This document shows, in pieces, positions 1 to 6,457 of a DNA stretch of 50,206 nucleotides. A program made the position numbers and the translations under genes. Position 1 is the first letter of the stretch, and the number at the start of each line of letters is the position of its first letter. Origin of the DNA: Sphingomonadales bacterium (GTDB lineage Bacteria; Pseudomonadota; Alphaproteobacteria; Sphingomonadales; Sphingomonadaceae); assembly GCA_027490095.1 (NCBI GenBank), contig JAIXYT010000042.1:1-50206 (forward strand), in the 5' to 3' direction. The notes below the pieces were generated by a model that saw nothing but the letters and a program-made list of their open reading frames with translations, did no database searches and was not told the DNA's origin.

Positions 1-581
1 AGCATCAGCCCCGTCAGCTTGGGCGACAGGGTGAACAGGTACACAACCCCGCCCACCCCCATGAACAGGTTCCGCAAAGCCACCGACGCCGACGTCGCCA
101 CCACCTGGTCGATGATCGTCGTGTCCGCCGTCAGCCGGCTCGCAATCTCCGACGGCCGGTTCAGCTCGAAAAAGCCCGGGTCCAGCCGCAGCATGTGCGC
201 CTGCACATCCCGCCGCAGATCCGCCACCACCCGCTCGCCGATCCAGCTCACATAGTAAAAGCGGAACGCCGTCGCGATCCCCATCACCAGCACGATCGCC
301 AGCAGCCCCAGGAAATACGGCGCAATGTCCGCCCCGGCGCCGGCACCGAACCCCTTGTCCACCACCAGGCCCAACCCGCGCGGAATCGCCAGCGTCGATC
401 CCGCCGCCACCATCAGCGCCAGCAAGGCCGCCGCCAGCTGCGCCGGATACGCCTTCGCATAGCCCCACAGCAGCGAAAGGCTCGAAAGCCTGCGCGACGG
501 CGCCACCGCAGCCTCGGCAGCAGAAGACACCTCCGGCGCAGCAGGCAAAGAGGGCGAAGGACGGGGATCTGGAACGTTCAC
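1..581 (-). CDS. ABC exporter, N-terminal transmembrane domain (partial)
   Basis: The gene runs off the left edge, so only about 193 N-terminal residues are visible. After a Pro/Ala-rich leader of about 30 residues the protein has the fold start of an ABC type-1 exporter domain: a helix around LLWGYAKAYPAQ, a long hydrophobic segment, then FRFYYVSWIGERVVADLR, the intracellular-loop sequence typical of MsbA/LmrA-type half transporters. This is followed by SRLTADTTIIDQVV. The ATP-binding domain must lie outside the window. The start is a GTG at 581 because the frame has an in-frame stop just upstream, and a GGGG run sits a few bases before it. It is divergent from the DUF4126 gene. The substrate cannot be told from this part; lipid or drug export is the usual role of the family. 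Confidence 0.85.
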   Translation of the reverse strand, partial: MNVPDPRPSPSLPAAPEVSSAAEAAVAPSRRLSSLSLLWGYAKAYPAQLAAALLALMVAAGSTLAIPRGLGLVVDKGFGAGAGADIAPYFLGLLAIVLVMGIATAFRFYYVSWIGERVVADLRRDVQAHMLRLDPGFFELNRPSEIASRLTADTTIIDQVVATSASVALRNLFMGVGGVVYLFTLSPKLTGLM

Positions 582-676
582 CGGCCCCAGATAGGCGCAT
601 CAGGCCCGCACCTCAATCGGCGCCGACTTGTCACACGCGCTGCTCACAGGCACGTTGGTCCTCAGAAGGGGCAATC

Positions 677-1288
677 ATGGGCGCAACCGAACTCATCGCT
701 CTCGCCGCAAGCTTCAGCCTGCTCGCCGGCTGGCGCCTCTACGCCGCCGTCCTCGTCGCCGGCGTCGCCATGCGCTTCGACATCATCCCGCTGCCCGAAC
801 ATCTCGCCAGCCTCTCCGTCCTCGGCAACCCCTGGGTGCTGGCCGCCGCCGCCCTCGGCGCCATGGCCGAATTCCTCGCCGACAAGATCGCCTGGGTCGA
901 CAGCGCCTGGGACACCGTCCACACCCTCGTCCGCCCACTCGGCGGCGCCCTCCTCGCACTCGCCATCCTCGACCCCGCCGACACCCACTGGCAAGTCATC
1001 ACCCTCCTGCTCGGCGGCGGCTCCGCCCTCCTCACCCACGGCGCCAAAGCCACCACCCGCGCCGCCGTCAACGCCAGCCCCGAACCCGTCTCCAACGTCG
1101 TCATGTCCTCCGCCGAAGACATCGCCACCACCTCCACCCTCCTCATCGCGCTGGCCAACCCCTGGATAGCCCTCGCCCTCACAACCCTCCTGCTGGCCGG
1201 CACAATCGCCATCCTCCTCGCCTTCCGCCGCTTCGCCCGCGACGTCACAAGCCTCTTCCGCCCGACGAAAGACCCCGACGCAGGGTGA
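677..1288 (+). CDS. DUF4126 family membrane protein
   Basis: A 203-residue protein with at least four hydrophobic segments and the family-typical layout of DUF4126: an N-terminal ALAASFSLLAGWRLYAAVL segment, a conserved middle with EFLADKIAWVDSAWD, and a hydrophobic C-terminal helix before a short charged tail (RPTKDPDAG). No enzymatic motif is visible and the function of the family is unknown; it is presumably an inner-membrane protein. The ATG is preceded by AAGGGG at good spacing. Codon choice is unusual beside the neighbours to the right: leucine is mostly CTC and nearly every third base is C. The stop codon is followed after 5 bases by a perfect 9-bp hairpin that could terminate transcription. 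Confidence 0.85.
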   Translation: MGATELIALAASFSLLAGWRLYAAVLVAGVAMRFDIIPLPEHLASLSVLGNPWVLAAAALGAMAEFLADKIAWVDSAWDTVHTLVRPLGGALLALAILDPADTHWQVITLLLGGGSALLTHGAKATTRAAVNASPEPVSNVVMSSAEDIATTSTLLIALANPWIALALTTLLLAGTIAILLAFRRFARDVTSLFRPTKDPDAG

Positions 1289-1293
1289 GGCAC

Positions 1294-1480
1294 CCAGGGG
1301 GCTTTGCCCCCTGGACCCCCAGCAGGAGGCATTTGGCCTCCTGCACCTCATTAGTTTGCAGAAAGGGGGCCCTGGCGAGCTCGGTTCATGGACCAAGGCC
1401 TGCCGGGGCCCCCTTTCTGCAAACTATGGGGGTCAAGGGGACTACAGTCCCCTTGCGGGGTGCAGGGGCAGCGCCCCTGC
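1294..1480. repeat. Inverted pair of double-hairpin palindromic elements
   Basis: Two copies of one element face each other. The left copy (1294-1372) has a 9-bp hairpin (1294-1314), an ACCCC box, a second 9-bp hairpin (1322-1344), then the 20-base box 1353-1372. The right copy, read on the minus strand (1480 down to 1406), has the same order: 8-bp hairpin (1462-1480), ACCCC box, 10-bp hairpin (1434-1455), and the identical 20-base box (1406-1425). The two 20-base boxes are perfect reverse complements separated by 33 bases. The hairpin stems differ between copies but stay paired. It lies between convergent genes and may work as a bidirectional terminator; it resembles REP/BIME-like elements. 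Confidence 0.8.
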
Positions 1481-1504
1481 GTTCCCACCCCGCGCCGAGG
1501 GGCC

Positions 1505-2797
1505 CTACGCCGGCTGGAACAGCGCCTTGCGCGGGCCGAGGTAGCCGAAGAGGTAGGCGGCGACTTTGCGCATCTGGATTTCTTCGGAGCCTTCGGTGAT
1601 GCGGTATCGGCGGTGGTGTCGGTAGATATGTTCGAAGGGTTTGTGGCGGGAGTATCCGATGCCGCCGTGGACTTGCATGGCGCGGTCGGCGGCTTCGCAG
1701 ACCAGGCGGTTTGCCCAATAGTTGCACATGGAGATCTTGTCCGAGAGGTCACGTTCGATTCGCTCGTGGGGCATGTGGTCCATGTCCCAGGCGGTCTTGT
1801 AGATCAGCAGGCGCAGCATTTCGCATTGGGTGGCCAGTTCCACGAGCGGGAACTGGATTGCCTGGTTGTCGGACAGGGGTTTGCCGAAGGGTTTGCGGGT
1901 GCGGGCGTAGCGGACGCTTTCCTCGATGCAGAAGGTGGCGGCCCCCAGGGACGAGGCGGCCTGGCGGATCCGGTTCTGGTGGACGAAGGATTGGGCCAGC
2001 GCGAGGCCGCCTTCGGGTGGGCCCAGCAGCGCGCTGTCTGGCACCCAGACGTTGGTGAAGCTGACGCGCGGGTGATCGGTCGGCATGTTGAAGGTCCACA
2101 GATACTCTTCGATCTTCACGCCGGGGCTGTCGGCAGGGACGAGCAGGCAGGAGATTCCGCGCGCCGAGCCGTCGGTGCCGGAGGTGCGGCAGAAGGTGGC
2201 GACATGGGTCGCGACGTGCATGCCGGTGGTCCACATCTTCTCGCCGTTGATCAGCCAGCCGGGAACGCCGTCGCGGGTTTCACGGACGGCGCGCGTTTCC
2301 ATGTGGGTCGCGTCCGATCCGTGCTCGGGTTCGGTCAGGCCGAAGGCCACGATCCGTTTCCGTGCAAAGCCGCCCAGGATGAATTCTTCTTTCTGGGCCT
2401 CGGTACCGAAGGTGTCGAACATGGCGACGAAGGGGAAGTTGCCGACGATCGAATGTTCGTTCTGCAGGTCGTTGTGGAGGCCCAGGCCCTTGGCGGCGAA
2501 GCGGTCGCGGATCACGGCCATCCACAGGTTGGAGCCGTCCTTGCCGCCGTATTTTTTCGGCGCGGAGAAGCGCCAGTGGCCGGCCGTGTCGGCGCGGATC
2601 GTGGCTTCGCGCAGCAGGGCTTCCCATTCGTGCCGCGGCAGGCCGCCGTTCTCGAAATCGGTGCGTGCCCATTCGCGGCGGTGGTCGAAGAAGCGGATAT
2701 TGTCTTGCGTCTCTTCCAGCGGCTTGATCTCGGCGGCGATGAAGGCGTCGAGCTCGTCCAGATAGGCCAGCAGGTCGGCGGGCAGTGCGAAGTCCAT
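1505..2797 (-). CDS. Acyl-CoA dehydrogenase family protein
   Basis: A 430-residue flavoprotein of the acyl-CoA dehydrogenase superfamily. FAD-dependent alpha,beta-dehydrogenation of an acyl-CoA thioester in the cytoplasm is the family reaction. Visible landmarks are AFGLTEPEHGSDA (the first acyl-CoA dehydrogenase signature region), GEKMWTTGM, NRIRQAASSLGAA, and near the C terminus VHGGIGYSRHKPFEHIYR followed by RITEGSEEIQ, the usual FAD-contacting end. The length is normal for the family. I start it at the ATG at 2797, which has a GGGAGGGAGAG ribosome-binding site 5-10 bases upstream; the frame stays open further upstream only as an antisense shadow of the next gene. The acyl substrate is not evident. 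An MFS gene follows upstream at 42 bases spacing on the same strand. Confidence 0.9.
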   Translation of the reverse strand: MDFALPADLLAYLDELDAFIAAEIKPLEETQDNIRFFDHRREWARTDFENGGLPRHEWEALLREATIRADTAGHWRFSAPKKYGGKDGSNLWMAVIRDRFAAKGLGLHNDLQNEHSIVGNFPFVAMFDTFGTEAQKEEFILGGFARKRIVAFGLTEPEHGSDATHMETRAVRETRDGVPGWLINGEKMWTTGMHVATHVATFCRTSGTDGSARGISCLLVPADSPGVKIEEYLWTFNMPTDHPRVSFTNVWVPDSALLGPPEGGLALAQSFVHQNRIRQAASSLGAATFCIEESVRYARTRKPFGKPLSDNQAIQFPLVELATQCEMLRLLIYKTAWDMDHMPHERIERDLSDKISMCNYWANRLVCEAADRAMQVHGGIGYSRHKPFEHIYRHHRRYRITEGSEEIQMRKVAAYLFGYLGPRKALFQPA

Positions 2798-2838
2798 CGT
2801 GTCTCTCCCTCCCCTGCACCTTCGCGCGGGGGGCGGGA

Positions 2839-4149
2839 TCAGGCCACTTGGCGAATTGGGGGGGCGCGCACGCCCCACAGGGCTGCGGCACCACCAAGGA
2901 GGAACAGCAGGGCCACGCCGATGCCCGGGCGGACGGAGCCGGTGGCGGAGGCAATCAGGCCGACCAGGGTCGGGCCGACGAAGGCGGTTGCCTTGCCCAC
3001 GAAGGAGTAGAGCCCGAAATAGGCGGCGATCTTGGTGGGCGGGGCGAGCTGCGCCATCATGGTGCGCATGGCGGCAATCGTGAAGGCCGCGCCCACGGCG
3101 ATGACGGCGCCCGAGGCGAGATAGCCCCATTCCTGCGGTGTCGACAGCGGGGTGGAGAGCGCAACGCCGGTCGGGATGCCGAACAGGCGGGTGGCGTCCG
3201 TCAGCAGAACCGAGGCCGTGCCCAGCGCCATCAGCAGCAGGCCCAGCAAGGAGACGCGCCGCGCACCGTAGCGCGTGTCGAGGAAGCCGCCCGAAAGCCC
3301 GCCGAGCACGCCGAAGACGGTGATGACGAGGCCGAAGCGCGCCAGCGTGCCGGCCTCCCAGCCGAAGGCGGCCGCCCCCAGCACGGCGCCGAATCCGAAC
3401 ACCACGGCCATGCCGTCGGCCGAGATCATCCGCGCGATCAGGAACAGCCGCATGTTCCGGTCGGCCCAGGCCTCGGCCAGCGTCGCCTTCAGGTCGGAAA
3501 GGCCCTGCGAGACAGAGGCGCCCTGCCCCGCCGTCCGGTCGTTGCCGACGAGCAGGAAGGGCACCAGGAACAGGATGATCGCCCCCGCCGCGATCGGGCC
3601 GGCGAGCCGGTCGACCCCGTTCGGCACGTCCGCCAGAAAGGCCGGCGGCGCCTCGGACGCCGCCAGCACCAGCAGCAGCACGGCGAGCCCGGCCACCTGG
3701 CTGAACGCGAAGGACAGGCCGGAAAGCAACCCCATCTTCTCCGGGCGGCTGGAGACCGGCAGGAAGGCGTTGGAGAACTGGTTCATCAGCTCGACCGAAA
3801 TCCCGGCCAGGAACACCAGCAGGGCCGCAAACAGCAGCGGCGAGCCCGGCGCCGCGAACCAAAGTCCGGCCGAGGCGAGAAAGGTGACAAGGCCGGCGCC
3901 GGCAAGCCAGGGTTTCAGCCGGGCGCCCGAATCCGCGATCGACCCCAGCGTCGGCGCCAGCACCGCGATCCCGAACCCGGCAGCACCCAGCGCATAGCCC
4001 CACAGGCTCGCGCCTTCGGCCGGGGTCGCGGCCAGCGTGCCGGCGAAATAGGGCGCAAAGACGTAGCGCTGGACCAGGTTGAAATAGGGTTCATTGGCCG
4101 CTTCCGTCAGCGACCAGGCGACTTCCTGCCGGTTGAGCCCCTTTTTCAA
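2839..4149 (-). CDS. MFS transporter, UMF1/Atg22-like
   Basis: A 436-residue protein with about 12 hydrophobic segments arranged as two six-helix halves around a central loop (residues about 210-235). The N terminus, NRQEVAWSLTEAANEPYFN, resembles the opening of UMF1-type major facilitator proteins, and the second half contains GFLDTRYGARR (an MFS loop motif) and PPTKIAAYFGLYSFVGKA. Members of this family are thought to export small metabolites; the substrate here is unknown. No ATG is available at the N terminus: the best start is TTG at 4149, with an in-frame stop about 45 bases upstream and no strong ribosome-binding site, so the start is uncertain. It is followed on the same strand by the acyl-CoA dehydrogenase. 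Confidence 0.8.
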   Translation of the reverse strand: MKKGLNRQEVAWSLTEAANEPYFNLVQRYVFAPYFAGTLAATPAEGASLWGYALGAAGFGIAVLAPTLGSIADSGARLKPWLAGAGLVTFLASAGLWFAAPGSPLLFAALLVFLAGISVELMNQFSNAFLPVSSRPEKMGLLSGLSFAFSQVAGLAVLLLVLAASEAPPAFLADVPNGVDRLAGPIAAGAIILFLVPFLLVGNDRTAGQGASVSQGLSDLKATLAEAWADRNMRLFLIARMISADGMAVVFGFGAVLGAAAFGWEAGTLARFGLVITVFGVLGGLSGGFLDTRYGARRVSLLGLLLMALGTASVLLTDATRLFGIPTGVALSTPLSTPQEWGYLASGAVIAVGAAFTIAAMRTMMAQLAPPTKIAAYFGLYSFVGKATAFVGPTLVGLIASATGSVRPGIGVALLFLLGGAAALWGVRAPPIRQVA

Positions 4150-4219
4150 GCGAAAACCGGCCCGAAAACGGCGCCGAATACAGGCGACATGTCATGTATG
4201 TGATGCAGAAAAATCCCCA

Positions 4220-5179
4220 TCAGCGGGTCCAGGGCAGCCGGTCGAGGTCCACATTCCCGCCGGTCAGGATCACCCCGACGGTCCGCCCTTTCGCATCCCA
4301 GCTGCCCTCCAGGATCGCCGCCAGCGGCACGGCGCAGCTTGGTTCCACGATGATCTTCATCCGGCTCCAGATCAGCCGCATCGCCTCGATGATCGCGCCT
4401 TCCGAGGCGGTGACCACCTGATCCGCCAGCCGGCGCATCACCCCGAAGGTCATCTCGCTCATGGCCGTCGTCAGCCCGTCGGCGATGGTCGCCACCGGCA
4501 GCACCTGGGGCTGCAGCGCACCTGTCCGGAAGCCGCGGGCAGCATCGTCGGCGGCAGCAGGTTCCGCTGCAATCACAAGGATTTCCGGGCTGGTCTCCTT
4601 CACGGCAACCAGCGTTCCCGCCAGCAGCCCGCCACCCCCCACCGGGCAGGTGATCGCATCCAGCGGCTCGGTCGCATCGGCCATCAGTTCCATCGCGCAG
4701 CTGCCCTGCCCTGCCGCCACGTCGCGGCTGTCGAACGGCGGGATCATCACGGCCCCCGTTTCGGCCATGATGGCGCCAGCCGCCGCAAGCCGGGCCGCAA
4801 GTGTCGGTTCGCATTCGACAATCCGCCCACCATAGGCGGCAACAGCTGCCTTCTTCGGGGCCGGCGCGGTGTGGGGCATCACGATATGGGCTGCAATCCC
4901 CCGCTCCTTCGCCGCCAGCGCCAGCGCCGCTGCATGGTTGCCGCTGCTGTGCGTCACCACGCCCCGTTCGGCGTCTGCCGCGGGCAGCGACAGCACGGCA
5001 TTGAAGGCGCCGCGCGCCTTGAACGACCCTGTCCGCTGGAAATTCTCGCATTTGAACAACAGCCTGGCACCGGCAATCGAATCGATTTCCCGCGACGACA
5101 GGATCGGCGTTCGGTGGAGATGGGATTCGAGCCGTCGCTGGGCGGTGTGGATGTCGGAGATGGTGGGGGCTGTCGTCAT
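4220..5179 (-). CDS. PLP-dependent threonine/serine dehydratase (or serine racemase)
   Basis: A 319-residue fold-type II PLP enzyme. GSFKARGAFNA carries the Schiff-base lysine, SSGNHAAALALAA is the substrate/phosphate loop, PVGGGGLLAGT is the glycine-rich PLP-phosphate loop, and ILTGGNVDL closes the domain. There is no C-terminal ACT regulatory domain, so it belongs with catabolic threonine dehydratases, serine racemases and hydroxyaspartate dehydratase rather than the long biosynthetic IlvA. It probably deaminates threonine or serine to the 2-keto acid in the cytoplasm. The ATG at 5179 is chosen because the upstream extension of the frame runs into the tRNA gene and shows no homology-like sequence. 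The 70 bases to the MFS gene suggest possible co-transcription. Confidence 0.88.
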   Translation of the reverse strand: MTTAPTISDIHTAQRRLESHLHRTPILSSREIDSIAGARLLFKCENFQRTGSFKARGAFNAVLSLPAADAERGVVTHSSGNHAAALALAAKERGIAAHIVMPHTAPAPKKAAVAAYGGRIVECEPTLAARLAAAGAIMAETGAVMIPPFDSRDVAAGQGSCAMELMADATEPLDAITCPVGGGGLLAGTLVAVKETSPEILVIAAEPAAADDAARGFRTGALQPQVLPVATIADGLTTAMSEMTFGVMRRLADQVVTASEGAIIEAMRLIWSRMKIIVEPSCAVPLAAILEGSWDAKGRTVGVILTGGNVDLDRLPWTR

Positions 5180-5249
5180 GCCGGCAACTGTGGTCGGCGG
5201 CCGGTCACCGGTCAACGCCCGGGTTGGGGCCCGGTCGACAGCCGGCCGG

Positions 5250-5324
5250 TGGCTGGGGTGCCAGGATTCGAACCTGGGAATGGCGGTACCAAAAACCGCT
5301 GCCTTACCGCTTGGCGACACCCCA
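5250..5324 (-). tRNA. tRNA-Gln (anticodon TTG)
   Basis: On the minus strand the 75-base sequence folds as a complete tRNA. The acceptor arms TGGGGTG/CACCCCA pair perfectly, followed by discriminator G and an encoded CCA. The D-arm region is GCCAAGCGGTAAGGC. The anticodon stem GCGGT/ACCGC encloses the loop TTTTGGT with anticodon TTG, and the T arm is CCAGG-TTCGAAT-CCTGG. It reads CAA codons as glutamine. It lies alone between the dehydratase gene and the wecA-like gene, with its own candidate promoter upstream. Confidence 0.97.
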
Positions 5325-5376
5325 ATGCCGGCTGATTCCGGCGCTGGCGACCAGGTGCCTCGCGTCCGGAGGCGCG

Positions 5377-5405
5377 CTGATAGCTTGAAGGCTTGGAGGC
5401 ATCAA
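5377..5405 (-). promoter_or_regulatory. Candidate sigma-70 promoter for tRNA-Gln
   Basis: On the minus strand, TTGATG (5405-5400) is followed after exactly 17 bases by TATCAG (5382-5377), a fair match to -35/-10 boxes. Transcription would start near 5370, about 45 bases before the tRNA 5' end. This is pattern reading only. Confidence 0.4.
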
Positions 5406-5406
5406 G

Positions 5407-5426
5407 CCCCGAATTCGGTATCGGGG
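5407..5426 (-). terminator. Possible terminator hairpin after the wecA-like gene
   Basis: CCCCGA (5407-5412) and TCGGGG (5421-5426) form a 6-bp stem with an 8-base loop, five bases beyond the stop codon of the wecA-like gene. There is no clear T-run after it on the minus strand, so it is a weak candidate. Confidence 0.3.
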
Positions 5427-5431
5427 ACCGG

Positions 5432-6457
5432 TCAGGCCGGGCGGCGCTTGGGCTCCACCGTGGCGAACCACAGCAGCGCGAAATAGGCGAAGAAGGTCAG
5501 CACCAGCCAGACAAGGGCCGTGCCGGGAAAGGCCACGGCCGCGAGGTTCGGCACGGCCACCAGTGCAAGCAGCCAGGGCAAGGGGCGCGGCCAGCCCCAG
5601 CGGGCATAGAGATAGTGATGGAGGTGATCCCGGCCCGGCGTGAACGGGCTTTTCCCCTGCATCGACCGCCAGACGATGAGGCGCAGGGTGTCGAACACCG
5701 GGATCGCGAAGATCAGCGCGACATCATCGGCCCGCATGTCGGCAAAGCCCTGGTTCCAGGCATAGATCGCCAGCAGGCCGAACATCGCCGACAGGCCGTA
5801 GCTGCCGCTGTCCCCCAGGAACAGCTTGCCCTTCATGTTGAACACGAACAGCACGGCGAGCGCCCCGGCAATCGCACTGATCAGCGGAAGCATGGCCGAC
5901 GGAAGGCGGAGCATCAGCACCGCCGACCAGATCAGCGCCTGCCCGATCACGATCCCGTTCTTGCCGTCCGCCATGTTCACCGCATTGAGAAGGCCCACGA
6001 AGCACAGCAGGGTGAAGCCGATCCCGATCATCGGCGGAAACAGCGTCAGGTCCTGCTGGCCGGAAAAGAGCAGGAAGGCGACCGAGAAATCGGGCACCTG
6101 GGCAATGGCGGCCAGAAGAAAGGCCGAGGCAAGCAGAAGCCTGGCGCGGGCACTGAGGCCGAACCGGTCGTCCATTGCGCCCACCAGGAACAGCCCGACG
6201 ACTGTCACCAGGAACCAGAGAAGCGCGTCGCGCGGGCCCTCCTCGAGGCGGACCAGAAGAATGCAGGCCGCCACGACTGCGGAGGCGACAACCGCGAGGC
6301 CTCCGACGAGCGGAGTGACCCTGGCGTGCAGCTTCCGGCCGCCTTCCGGATCCGGGAAGTCGAGGAGCTGCAGACGCTTGCCCACCGCCATGGCGTTGAG
6401 CCCGACCAGCAGGGCGATCAGGGCCCCCAGAAGCGCCGTGAAGATCGCCATCGCCAT
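5432..6457 (-). CDS. WecA/MraY-family sugar-1-phosphate transferase (polysaccharide priming)
   Basis: A 341-residue polytopic membrane protein of the MraY/WecA superfamily, which transfers a sugar-1-phosphate from UDP-sugar to undecaprenyl phosphate. Landmarks are HARVTPLVGG (44-53), the Mg-binding DD pair (96-97), NAVNMADGKNG (158-168, usually DGxDG, here KN), FLGDSGSYGLS (213-223) and the C-terminal RDHLHH histidines (276-281). Around ten hydrophobic segments are visible. The start is the ATG at 6457, which overlaps the TGA of the upstream SLBB gene as ATGA, giving tight translational coupling to an export protein. The Gnu-like epimerase encoded near 15 kb makes GlcNAc-1-P the most likely transferred unit, but related UDP-HexNAc sugars are possible. 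Confidence 0.85.
   Translation of the reverse strand: MAMAIFTALLGALIALLVGLNAMAVGKRLQLLDFPDPEGGRKLHARVTPLVGGLAVVASAVVAACILLVRLEEGPRDALLWFLVTVVGLFLVGAMDDRFGLSARARLLLASAFLLAAIAQVPDFSVAFLLFSGQQDLTLFPPMIGIGFTLLCFVGLLNAVNMADGKNGIVIGQALIWSAVLMLRLPSAMLPLISAIAGALAVLFVFNMKGKLFLGDSGSYGLSAMFGLLAIYAWNQGFADMRADDVALIFAIPVFDTLRLIVWRSMQGKSPFTPGRDHLHHYLYARWGWPRPLPWLLALVAVPNLAAVAFPGTALVWLVLTFFAYFALLWFATVEPKRRPA

Noticed and set aside
1289-1504. A replication origin, because skew changes sign here
   Set aside because: No DnaA boxes, dnaA, hemE or parAB genes; the skew also fluctuates between later genes, so it is local.
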